Positions 8,593 through 16,368 of a DNA stretch of 64,000 nt are shown here, in pieces. Source of the DNA: Chitinophaga lutea (lineage in GTDB: Bacteria > Bacteroidota > Bacteroidia > Chitinophagales > Chitinophagaceae); NCBI RefSeq assembly GCF_003813775.1, contig NZ_RPDH01000001.1, positions 1,178,001-1,242,000 of the forward strand. Direction: 5' to 3'. The notes under the pieces were generated by a model. It saw only the letters and a list, made by a program, of their open reading frames with translations. It was not told where the DNA came from and made no database searches. Position numbers and translations under genes: made by a program. How positions within the stretch are numbered: the stretch's first letter is position 1; every line of letters begins with the position of its first letter.

Positions 8593-9270
8593 CTACTTTT
8601 TCTTAGACTGGGACTGCTGCTGTTCTTCGTAAATCGCAGCGGCAGAGCCTGCCGGTTTTGCTTCCAGGTTCGTTACCAGGTTCAGTTTCTGGATCTTCTT
8701 GTCCTTGAAAGTGTCCAGAACCTTTTTGATCACCGGATAAGGAACGTCGTTGTCCGCCTGGATGCAATACTTCAGTTTGCTCATCCCACCGCCTGCGGCA
8801 CCTTGTGCTGCGCGGGCGTATTCGATCCAGATCCCCAGTTCGTTATTGGCAGAGTCCATCGGAATGCCTTTTTCGATATTGGAAGATTTACGCTGGTCGG
8901 CACTCATGTTCAATACCTGTTTCAGGTTCTTGAAGTCCGTACCAACGCTGGAACCAACTATGAAGTTATTGATCTCTTTTTTCTCCAGCCCCAGTTTGAA
9001 GTTGGTGTTGAGATCTTCTATGAGCTGCCTTCTTTTAGGCTGACCGTCCATGCTAAAAAACACCCTGCCGTCCTTTGCTACCGTCAGCAGAATAACATCG
9101 GAATCAGGCAATAACTGGGTATTGATAGAAGACGGAGTAACCACCGCTACCGGCTCGTCCGGTTTGAACTTGGTCGCCAGCATGAAGAAAGTCAGCAACA
9201 GGAACGCCACGTCGCACATCGCCGTCATGTCGATGTTCGTGCTTTTCCTGGGCATTTTTACTTTTGGCAT
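8593..9270 (-). CDS. exbD: ExbD/TolR-family biopolymer transport protein (first copy)
   Basis: 225 residues. The membrane segment (about 16-36) has MTAMCDVAFLLLTFFMLAT with Asp20 as the proton-carrying residue. The long periplasmic part ends in a charged Gln/Ser/Lys tail (EEQQQSQSKKK). Its sequence differs much from the second ExbD, so the two are old paralogues, as usual in Bacteroidota Ton operons. It follows exbB by 72 bases. Confidence 0.9.
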   Translation of the reverse strand: MPKVKMPRKSTNIDMTAMCDVAFLLLTFFMLATKFKPDEPVAVVTPSSINTQLLPDSDVILLTVAKDGRVFFSMDGQPKRRQLIEDLNTNFKLGLEKKEINNFIVGSSVGTDFKNLKQVLNMSADQRKSSNIEKGIPMDSANNELGIWIEYARAAQGAAGGGMSKLKYCIQADNDVPYPVIKKVLDTFKDKKIQKLNLVTNLEAKPAGSAAAIYEEQQQSQSKKK

Positions 9271-9342
9271 ACTTACTCCTTTTTAATTTGGTTCACTTAT
9301 AAGATTCAATTCTGCACTAATTCCACAGATAATTTACGAAAA

Positions 9343-10197
9343 TTATTTGTGATTTGCAGCGAAGCTCTGCGTTAAAGTAAAACCAGACTCGTCGATCGCG
9401 TAAGTGATGCTGTCGATATTGGTAGTGAAGTAGTTATACATGATGATTGCCACAGCGGAAGTACCGATACCCAGTGCCGTGTTGATCAGCGCCTCGGAGA
9501 TACCAAGAGCCAGCTGGGCAGAATCGGGTGCACCACCGGAAGACATCGCCGCGAACGCCTTGATCATACCCAGTACCGTACCGAACAGACCCAGCAGGGT
9601 AGCTACGGAAGCAATGGTAGACAGGAACACGAGGTTTTTCTCCATCATCGGCAGTTCCAGCGCAGTGGTTTCTTCGATTTCGTTTTTGATGGACAGGATT
9701 TTCTGGTCGGTATCCAGCTCGGTGTTACCGATCATTTCCTTGTATTTTTTCAGGCCGGCTTTGATTACGTTACCTACGGAGCCTTTCTGTTTGTCGCACT
9801 CAGCCAGGGCCGCGTCAACATTCTTGTTAGCCAGGTGGTACTGTACTTTACGTACCAGCTCAGCGCCGCTGAACTTACCTTTGGCTTTTGCCAGATACAG
9901 GAAACGCTCGATTACGAAAGTCAGACAGATCAACAATACTGAGATCAGAATCGGTACGATGAGACCTCCTTTGTAAACAGTACCGAACCATTTGCCGATA
10001 CCTTCCTCAACAGGGTGATTGTCAGGATTGCCGCCCTGGAAGTTGTCAGGATTACCCAATACGAGATAGAAAAATACATAAGCAATGGCGATGCAAATGG
10101 GCACAGCCAGCAAAGCAAACAAGTTGGACGACTTTTTTGCCTGATGTGAAGAGGTTTTGGCAGCAGCTGCAGTCACAGTTGTTTTAGTCTCAGCCAT
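9343..10197 (-). CDS. exbB: MotA/TolQ/ExbB proton channel protein
   Basis: 284 residues. Membrane segments are visible at about 27-47 and 77-97, and two more in the C-terminal half around NLVFLSTIASVATLLGLFGTVLGMIKAF and ALINTALGIGTSAVAIIMYNYF. The block SVATLLGLFGTVLGMIKAF and the following GISEALINTALGI are the signature of the MotA/TolQ/ExbB channel, which forms the proton path with ExbD. An extra N-terminal segment compared with enteric ExbB is common in this phylum. It is the first gene of the Ton operon and is preceded by a strong promoter at 10309-10339. Confidence 0.93.
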   Translation of the reverse strand: MAETKTTVTAAAAKTSSHQAKKSSNLFALLAVPICIAIAYVFFYLVLGNPDNFQGGNPDNHPVEEGIGKWFGTVYKGGLIVPILISVLLICLTFVIERFLYLAKAKGKFSGAELVRKVQYHLANKNVDAALAECDKQKGSVGNVIKAGLKKYKEMIGNTELDTDQKILSIKNEIEETTALELPMMEKNLVFLSTIASVATLLGLFGTVLGMIKAFAAMSSGGAPDSAQLALGISEALINTALGIGTSAVAIIMYNYFTTNIDSITYAIDESGFTLTQSFAANHK

Positions 10198-10308
10198 GTT
10201 GATTGAATTTTAGTGTTAAAAATTAAACTGTTTGTTTGTTAGTAATAAGATTTAGATCGATTGTCTGTTCCAAATTCACGCCCTTAGCGGCTCATAACCA
10301 GTGATTCG

Positions 10309-10339
10309 CAAAGTTATAAGCCTAACTCAAAAAAACAAG
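10309..10339 (-). promoter_or_regulatory. Predicted promoter of the exbB-exbD-exbD-tonB operon
   Basis: On the reverse strand CTTG (10336-10339), 19 nt, then TAACTTTG (10309-10316), an exact match to TAnnTTTG. The predicted +1 is near 10304, leaving a leader of about 107 nt before the exbB ATG. One base of the -33 element deviates. Confidence 0.55.
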
Positions 10340-10368
10340 TGTCACCCAAAAAATTTAACCAACCCTTC

Positions 10369-10392
10369 AAAAGCCCCACCTGTGGGGCTTTT
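10369..10392. terminator. Bidirectional terminator-like hairpin between divergent transcripts
   Basis: AAAAGCCCCA (10369-10378) pairs perfectly with TGGGGCTTTT (10383-10392) around the loop CCTG. Both strands end in T4 after the stem. It lies upstream of both the exbB promoter and the metalloprotease gene, so it ends no annotated gene. It may insulate the two divergent units or end a short unannotated transcript coming from 10393-10700. Confidence 0.5.
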
Positions 10393-10729
10393 CCATCTTC
10401 ACATTTTGTTGAGCAAACACTTAAATAAACAAAAAGAATAATATTGTTCTAACTGTCCTCTCCAACTTTGTAGTCCGTGGCAACCGAAATCGATTGATTT
10501 TTTTTCAAAGTTGGACGCACAATTTAAGAAAATTTTCAAATGTTCCAACTAAATTTTTAAAATTCAGTTTCCCTCCTGCTACCAGCTCATTTGAGCAATT
10601 TACGGCTTTTTATTTCCGCTCTTAACATCTTTTGGCGCATTTATGGATTTTAACGATTTTTTATCAACCTTTCCCCTTTCTTTGCCGCAACTAAAATCTG
10701 TCAAAATCAAATAAACCAACACTATTCCC
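10393..10729. other. AT-rich upstream region of the metalloprotease gene
   Basis: 337 bases without a credible open frame. CCAACTTTG near 10472 is close to a -7 element on the forward strand and is followed by AAATC-GATT-GATTT and a run of T at about 10491-10506, which could make a very short terminated RNA. No clear promoter could be assigned to the gene at 10730; TTTCTTTG near 10677 is a weak candidate. Confidence 0.35.
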
Positions 10730-13297
10730 ATGCATTTACAGCGCAAATTTACCCATGCTGTTGCGGGTGTGTTATGTGCAACCTGTTTGCTCACAACCGC
10801 TGCAGCCACTGCCCAGCGTAAGAAAAAGGATAAGAATCCCGTACCTGCCGCCGCCCCTGCCAAAGATACCACCGCCCGCCCGCCCATGGCCGGCCCCGGC
10901 GGCCCTCCGAAAGCAGCTCCGAAAAAGTTTGCTGAGATCATCACCCCCAAAGCGAAAGCGGACTCGGGGATGTTCAACGTCTACAAACAGGACGATAAAT
11001 TTTTCGTGGAAATACCGGATAACCTCCTCGGCCGAGACATCCTCGTGGTGAGCCGTATGTCCAAAGCCGCCGCAGGCATGCGCGTGGGCATGTTCGGATT
11101 CGGCGGCGACCAGATCAACGAAAACGTGATCCGCTTCGAGAAAGGCCCGAACAACCGCATCTTCCTCAAAAACATCTCCTTCGCGGAAAGATCGAAAGAC
11201 TCCACCCAGCCGATGTATGTTTCCGTGATGAACTCCAACATCCAGCCGATCGTGGCGTCGTTCGACGTTAAAGCGTTCTCCAAAGGGAACAACGGTTCGG
11301 TACTGGATTTCACGGATTATATCAGCGGCGATAACGACATCCTGTTCTTCGACGCAAGCCTCAAATCGCAGATCAAACTGGGCATGCCGCAGGCGGATAA
11401 ATCTTACATCCAGGACGTGAAGTCGTACCCGGAAAACATCGAGATCAAAACGGTGAAAACCTACACCAAAAGCGGCTCTTCCCCGATGCCGGGCATGCCC
11501 CCCACCGGCGGCGGCTTCGCTACCGTGGAACTGAACAGCTCCCTGGTGCTGCTGCCCCTGGTGCCCATGCAGCCGCGCTACTTCGACCCGCGTGTGGGTT
11601 TCTTCGCCACCAGCCTCACCGACTTCGATGCTGACCCACAAAGCGTGAAACGCCTCACCATGATCACCCGCTGGCGCCTGGAGCCGAAGCCGGAAGACAT
11701 GGAGAAATTCCGCAAAGGCGAACTGGTGGAACCCAAAAAACCGATCGTCTTCTACATCGACCCGGCTACCCCGGCGAAATGGCGTAAATACCTCATCCAG
11801 GGTGTGAACGACTGGCAATCGGCCTTCGAACAGGCGGGCTTCAAAAACGCCATCTACGCCAAGATGGCCCCCACCCCTGCGGAAGACTCCACCTGGAGCC
11901 TGGAAGACGCTCGCTTCTCGGCCATCGTGTACAAACCCTCCGAAGTGCCCAACGCCTCCGGCCCGCACGTGCACGACCCGCGCTCCGGCGAGATCCTCGA
12001 AAGCCACATCAACTGGTATCATAACGTAATGCGCCTGCTGCGCAACTGGTACTTCATCCAGGCGTCCCCGAACGACGAACGCGCCCGTAAAATGCAGTTC
12101 GACGACGAACTGATGGGCGAGCTCATCCGCTTCGTATCGTCACACGAAGTAGGCCACACCCTCGGCCTGCGCCATAACTTCGGTTCCAGCTCCACCTACC
12201 CGGTTGAGAAACTGCGCGACAGGGAATGGGTGAAAAAGAACGGCCACGCCGCTTCCATCATGGACTACGCCCGCTTCAACTACGTGGCGCAGCCGGGAGA
12301 CGGCATCACCGGCGCGGACCTTTACCCCCGCATCAACTACTACGACAAATGGGCCATCGAATGGGGTTACAAAGCCATTCCCGGCAAAGATGCGGACAGC
12401 GAAAGGGCTACCCTCAACCAGTGGACCATCAACCGCCTGCAGGATAAAAAATTCTGGTTCGGTACGGAAACCAATCCGGACGATCCCCGTTCACAGAACG
12501 AAGACCTTGGCGACAACGCCATGAAGGCCAGCGCTTACGGCGTTAAGAACCTCCAGCGCATCATGCCCAACCTCATGGCCTGGACCCGCCAGGACAATGA
12601 AGGCTACAGTACCCTGAGCGAGCTCTACAGCGAAGTGATCGGCCAGTATTCCCGCTACATGGGCCACGTGGCCAAAAACGTAGCCGGCATCTACGAAACG
12701 CCGAAAACCGTTGAGCAATCCGGCGCGGTGTACGAAACCGTACCGAAAGCCACCCAGAAGGAAGCGGTGCAGTTCCTGCAGGCGCAGCTCTTTACGACGC
12801 CTACCTGGCTGATCGATAAAGACATCCTCACCCGCATCAACGGCAATGCCGCCACCATCATCCTCAGCCGCCAGGAAGCCGTGCTCGGCCGCCTGCTGAG
12901 CGTAGGCACGCTGAACAAACTGGTGAACGCGGAAGCCCTCAACAGCAATACCTACACGGTAACCGAGTATATGAGCGACCTGAAGAAAGGAGTGTTCAGC
13001 GAACTGTCGACCCGCAAACCGATCGACATCTACCGCCGTAACCTGCAAAAGGCTTACGTAACGGCCCTCGGCAACCTGATGAAAGCGCCCGAGCTGCCGG
13101 CCGGTTTGCCGCCTGCTTTTGCAAGCATGTTCCCGAACCCCACCAAATCCGACGTGTCCAGCGTAGGCCGCGCCTACCTGGTGTCGCTGCGGAGCGAGGT
13201 GCGCGCAGCTGCCGCCGGTGCGGCTGACGCCATGAGCCGTTACCACCTGCAAGACCTTGCAGAAAGAATCACCGAACAGCTGGAACCGAAGAAATAA
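10730..13297 (+). CDS. Secreted zinc-dependent metalloprotease (DUF5117/DUF5118 type)
   Basis: 855 residues. Residues 1-29 are a signal peptide ending near TAQ. Then come a short Lys/Pro/Ala-rich linker, a DUF5118-like start (AEIITPKAKADSGMFNVYKQDD), a DUF5117-like region (about 90-280) and a zincin catalytic domain. The zinc motif HEVGHTLGLRH is at 472-482 (His472, His476 and His482 as ligands, Glu473 as catalytic base), a metzincin-type HExxHxxGxxH, and the downstream SIMDY fits the Met-turn. Such large metalloproteases are common in Bacteroidota and act in the periplasm or at the surface; their substrates are mostly unknown. The gene is monocistronic, ending in a strong terminator 24 bases after the stop. 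Confidence 0.9.
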   Translation: MHLQRKFTHAVAGVLCATCLLTTAAATAQRKKKDKNPVPAAAPAKDTTARPPMAGPGGPPKAAPKKFAEIITPKAKADSGMFNVYKQDDKFFVEIPDNLLGRDILVVSRMSKAAAGMRVGMFGFGGDQINENVIRFEKGPNNRIFLKNISFAERSKDSTQPMYVSVMNSNIQPIVASFDVKAFSKGNNGSVLDFTDYISGDNDILFFDASLKSQIKLGMPQADKSYIQDVKSYPENIEIKTVKTYTKSGSSPMPGMPPTGGGFATVELNSSLVLLPLVPMQPRYFDPRVGFFATSLTDFDADPQSVKRLTMITRWRLEPKPEDMEKFRKGELVEPKKPIVFYIDPATPAKWRKYLIQGVNDWQSAFEQAGFKNAIYAKMAPTPAEDSTWSLEDARFSAIVYKPSEVPNASGPHVHDPRSGEILESHINWYHNVMRLLRNWYFIQASPNDERARKMQFDDELMGELIRFVSSHEVGHTLGLRHNFGSSSTYPVEKLRDREWVKKNGHAASIMDYARFNYVAQPGDGITGADLYPRINYYDKWAIEWGYKAIPGKDADSERATLNQWTINRLQDKKFWFGTETNPDDPRSQNEDLGDNAMKASAYGVKNLQRIMPNLMAWTRQDNEGYSTLSELYSEVIGQYSRYMGHVAKNVAGIYETPKTVEQSGAVYETVPKATQKEAVQFLQAQLFTTPTWLIDKDILTRINGNAATIILSRQEAVLGRLLSVGTLNKLVNAEALNSNTYTVTEYMSDLKKGVFSELSTRKPIDIYRRNLQKAYVTALGNLMKAPELPAGLPPAFASMFPNPTKSDVSSVGRAYLVSLRSEVRAAAAGAADAMSRYHLQDLAERITEQLEPKK

Positions 13298-13321
13298 ATC
13301 CGGTTTCCGTATCATAAAAAC

Positions 13322-13358
13322 AAAAGGGGCTGTATCAATGCGATACAGCCCCTTTTTT
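13322..13358 (+). terminator. Rho-independent terminator of the metalloprotease gene
   Basis: A perfect 15-bp stem (13322-13336 with 13342-13356) around a 5-nt loop AATGC, GC-rich in its middle, followed by T. It starts 24 bases after the stop codon. Since the stem begins with A4, it can also work on the reverse strand. Confidence 0.92.
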
Positions 13359-13744
13359 ATCCGGGTATCTTTTATGCGATGCTCAGGCCCACTTTTATTT
13401 TTGATACTTCCTCCCGGGGCTAATTCTTCGTCTTTTTATCCGGAGACCTTCTGATCCAGCGATCCCCGGCGTTACATGCCTCTGGTTTAAATAGTACATC
13501 TCCGTACCCCATTTTCCTGAAATTGCAACACAATTGCATACGCAGGTATCTACGCTTCATCTATGCTTCAGCTATGCTCTTGCTACGCTTTTGGTGCGGG
13601 GAGGCTTTGGAGAGGCTCCCGTAAAGCATTGTTTATCAACGGCCTAAAAGCCACTTCATCGCCCTCGAACCGCCGGCTTCCGCCATGCGCACGATCTCCG
13701 GGTAATATTATTTTCGCATCACATCCGCCGTCACCGGCAAGGCA
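13359..13744. other. Intergenic region with an 11-nt tandem repeat
   Basis: 386 bases between the metalloprotease terminator and the 3' end of the HPP gene (reverse). Open frames here are short and lack coding character. The only structure I see is the four-unit repeat at 13550-13593, listed separately. Confidence 0.5.
13550..13593. repeat. Imperfect 11-nt tandem repeat, four units
   Basis: CTACGCTTCAT (13550), CTATGCTTCAG (13561), CTATGCTCTTG (13572) and CTACGCTTTTG (13583) follow each other without gaps. The consensus CTAYGCTTCAK is kept in its first six to eight positions. The period of 11 is not a multiple of three and equals about one helical turn, so a DNA-level role or a slippage origin fits better than coding. 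A related 11-nt structure is at 35123-35232. Confidence 0.7.
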
Positions 13745-14308
13745 TCACCACCACTTCCCTCTCGCCGGGTAACTCCTGTTGCCGGGAATATTATTCACGA
13801 TAAAAGCTACCAGCAGCAGCAGGAACACGCCGGTCGCCACGGGCGAGAGCACATACCAGAACCCGAGCGCCCTGATCTTGGCGCTGCCGGCCACCGCCAG
13901 CAGTGCCGTAGCGCCGCCCGGCGGGTGTATCGTTTTGGTGAGCTGCATCACCACGATGGAGCTGGCCACCGCCAGCGCGCCGGCCAGCCATTCCCAGTCG
14001 GCCCAGGGGATGAGGGTACATATGGTAACGCCTACGGCAGCGCTCAGCACATGCCCGCCGATCACGTTGCGGGGCTGCGCCAGCGGGCTTTGGGTATGCC
14101 CGTAGATCAGCACCGCGGAGGCGCCGAAAGAGCCGAGCACGAAAAGATTATCCTTCGCGGGCAGGTAAAAATGATTGAGCAGCCCGATGAGGCCCACGCC
14201 GAGGAAGGCCCCGGTAAACGACCAGGCCATGTCGCGTTGGTCTACCAGCGTTTCCCGGTAAATCACATAGCGGGCGATGCGATACGTTCGTTTGATGCGG
14301 TGTTTCAT
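13745..14308 (-). CDS. HPP-family membrane protein
   Basis: 187 residues with four hydrophobic segments (about 30-46, 54-70, 84-100 and 106-122) and a further one near the C-terminus (about 150-173). The family-naming motif is present as IHPPGGATALL (127-137), and FVLGSFGASAVLIYG (56-70) is the second conserved block. HPP proteins are integral inner-membrane proteins; a cyanobacterial member has been linked to nitrite transport, but a general function is not established. The gene diverges from the LacI gene, with 121 bases between their starts. Confidence 0.88.
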   Translation of the reverse strand: MKHRIKRTYRIARYVIYRETLVDQRDMAWSFTGAFLGVGLIGLLNHFYLPAKDNLFVLGSFGASAVLIYGHTQSPLAQPRNVIGGHVLSAAVGVTICTLIPWADWEWLAGALAVASSIVVMQLTKTIHPPGGATALLAVAGSAKIRALGFWYVLSPVATGVFLLLLVAFIVNNIPGNRSYPARGKWW

Positions 14309-14429
14309 TCGTGATAAGCCGGCTTTTGACCGGCCGGGTGGAAAATACCGGCCGGATGTTTCGCCGGGCGCAAAAATACACCTATCAATAAATTTTCTTA
14401 ATATCGCCCTACATTATTCATCCTCTAAC

Positions 14430-15461
14430 GTGAAAGATCGACAGAACACCAATAAGATCACCATCTACGATATAGCGCAAGCGCTCGGCCTGAGCGCCTC
14501 CACGGTATCAAGGGCTTTGCAGAACAATCCGCTCATCAACGAGGAAACCCGCAGCAAGGTGCAGGAACTGGCCGCGGAAATGAATTATGTGCCCAACTGG
14601 ATAGCGTCCAGCCTGCGGAAAAAACGCTCCAACATCATCGGCCTCATCGTGCCCCGCACCAGCATGTACTTCCAGAGCACCGCCATCAGCGGTATCCAGC
14701 ACGAAGCGCACAAGTACGGGTTCAGCATCGTGATCGGCCAGTCCGACGAAACCGTGGCCATGGAAAAAGAACTGGTGCATACCTTCTTTTCCCTGCGCGT
14801 AGACGGCCTCCTGGCGGTATCCTCCATGTTTACCACCAACTTCGACCATTTCTCTCCATTTATCAGGAATAATATCCCCCTTGTTTTTTACGACCGCGTT
14901 CCGCTCGACTTCCCCGGCTACACCATTACGGGCGACGATTTCAAAGGCGGTTTCCTGGCCACCGAACACCTGATCCAGCAGGGCTGTAAAAGGATTGCGC
15001 ACTATGCCGGCGTACTCACCTGCAACCTCTACCAGCAACGCCTGGCGGGTTACAAAGCGGCTTTGGCCAAATACAAGATCCCCTTCGACGAATCGCTGGT
15101 GTACGTGCACAACCTCACCCTCGACGCAGGCGCGGAAGCGGCCCGGCAGATCTTTGCCGGCGGCAACATCCCGGACGGGCTTTTTGCGGCCAACGACTCC
15201 TCCGCCGTGGCATTTATCCAGGAAGCCAAAAAGAAAGGCGTAAAAGTGCCGGAACAGGTGAAAGTGGTCGGTTATTCCAACGACCTCTCCTCCCGCATCA
15301 TCAGCCCCTCCCTGACCACGATCGAACAATCGGGCTACCGGATGGGCGAAAAGGCGGTGGAAACACTCGTGCAGCTGATCAACAAGGACGAAAAAATCAA
15401 AGTCACCAAAAATTTCGTATTTGAAGTAGAGCTTATTCCACGCGAATCTTCTGCGCGGTAA
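14430..15461 (+). CDS. LacI-family transcriptional regulator
   Basis: 343 residues from a GTG at 14430. The frame is open 51 codons further upstream, but that part crosses the HPP gene start and lacks family features, while the GTG puts the HTH (TIYDIAQALGLSASTVSRAL, about 10-29) at the usual place. The hinge helix (NWIASSLRKKRSNIIGLIVP) and the periplasmic-binding-protein-like effector domain (about 65-340) follow. Members usually bind a sugar or nucleoside and repress catabolic genes. The next forward gene, a lipoprotein 28 bases downstream, may be co-transcribed; the glycosidase operon at 16-20 kb is a possible but unproven target. Confidence 0.88.
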   Translation: MKDRQNTNKITIYDIAQALGLSASTVSRALQNNPLINEETRSKVQELAAEMNYVPNWIASSLRKKRSNIIGLIVPRTSMYFQSTAISGIQHEAHKYGFSIVIGQSDETVAMEKELVHTFFSLRVDGLLAVSSMFTTNFDHFSPFIRNNIPLVFYDRVPLDFPGYTITGDDFKGGFLATEHLIQQGCKRIAHYAGVLTCNLYQQRLAGYKAALAKYKIPFDESLVYVHNLTLDAGAEAARQIFAGGNIPDGLFAANDSSAVAFIQEAKKKGVKVPEQVKVVGYSNDLSSRIISPSLTTIEQSGYRMGEKAVETLVQLINKDEKIKVTKNFVFEVELIPRESSAR

Positions 15462-15489
15462 GCATCACAAAACCTACAACAACTTTACT

Positions 15490-16311
15490 ATGAAAAAAGT
15501 CCACCTTTTTCTGATGGCCCTGCCTGTGCTTGCGCTGGTTTCCTGCAGCCGGGACATTTACGTGCCCAACCAGGTCAACGTGCCGTTACTGAAAGAAAAG
15601 AACGAATTCAAAGCCAACCTGTCCCTTTCCAACTGGCAGGCCGCCTATGCCATTACAGACAACATCGCCGTAATGGTGAACGGCCAGTATGTATACCGCA
15701 ACTGGTTCTACAGCGATAACAGCAACAATACGGATAACGACGACCTGTTCGTGGACCGCAACACCCGCGGCGGCGTACTGGAAGGCGGCGTGGGTTTCTT
15801 CAAACCCGTAGACTCCAAAAAGAGGGCCGTATTCGACGTATATGCCGGCTTCGGGCAGGGCGCCTTCAAAACGCTCGACGGGGCGTATAATGAAGCCCCG
15901 GAAGGCACGGCGGCCACGGAGTACCAGCTGCGCACCCGCTTCACCAAATTCTTCGTGCAGCCCAGCTTCGGCCTGGCGCATAAAGTAGTGGAAGCGGCCT
16001 TCACCTCGCGCTTCTCCCTGGTGAAATTCAACAGCCAGACCATGGGCCCGAAAGCATTCGAAAACGACCCGGACCGCCGCGCCAACTTCATGCGCCTCGG
16101 CGACAGGGCGGTGCCTTTCTTCGAGCCCACCTTTACCGTGCGCGCGGGCTACCGGTATATCAAATGGTACGGCCAGCTGCTGTTCTCCGTTCCGCTGAAC
16201 GACGAGCAGTACAACAACTACAACGTGAACGATTATTTCCAGCCGGTGTCCGTCACCATGGGCGTTACGCTCAACTTCGGGCAGTGGGTGAAAGATGCGG
16301 GAAGAAGATAA
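15490..16311 (+). CDS. Lipoprotein with outer-membrane beta-barrel-like body, function unknown
   Basis: 273 residues. The N-terminus (MKKVHLFLMALPVLALVSCSRD) is a lipoprotein signal with the lipobox LVSC, so Cys19 is the probable lipidated residue. The rest is rich in alternating and aromatic residues with repeated short strands (NIAVMVNGQYVYRNWFY, FDVYAGFGQGAF, VRAGYRYIKWYGQLLFSVP) and ends in a strand (VTMGVTLNFGQWV), as in small Bacteroidota outer-membrane barrels. No known family is recognised. It follows the LacI gene by 28 bases and is ended by a strong hairpin. Confidence 0.7.
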   Translation: MKKVHLFLMALPVLALVSCSRDIYVPNQVNVPLLKEKNEFKANLSLSNWQAAYAITDNIAVMVNGQYVYRNWFYSDNSNNTDNDDLFVDRNTRGGVLEGGVGFFKPVDSKKRAVFDVYAGFGQGAFKTLDGAYNEAPEGTAATEYQLRTRFTKFFVQPSFGLAHKVVEAAFTSRFSLVKFNSQTMGPKAFENDPDRRANFMRLGDRAVPFFEPTFTVRAGYRYIKWYGQLLFSVPLNDEQYNNYNVNDYFQPVSVTMGVTLNFGQWVKDAGRR

Positions 16312-16312
16312 A

Positions 16313-16353
16313 AACAAAGCGGGCTGACCTTTGAAAAGTCAGCCCGCTTTGTT
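16313..16353. terminator. Bidirectional terminator between convergent genes
   Basis: A perfect 16-bp stem (16313-16328 with 16338-16353) around a 9-nt loop. On the reverse strand the stem is followed by TTTGTTTTT, so it is best suited to the fucosidase operon that ends at 16369, but it also serves the lipoprotein gene ending at 16311. Confidence 0.88.
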
Positions 16354-16368
16354 ATGTGTTGTGTCTTC

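Noticed and set aside
10772..12022. Long reverse open frame opposite the metalloprotease gene (and similar ones opposite the E2, metG and beta-oxidation genes)
   Set aside because: These are antisense shadows caused by GC-rich codon use; they are rich in His, Val, Arg and Gly, have no known domains, and lie over well-supported genes.
14277..14429. Upstream extension of the LacI gene to the ATG at 14277
   Set aside because: It would overlap the divergent HPP gene and its promoter region, and would place 51 unrelated residues before the HTH, which normally starts within the first ten residues.
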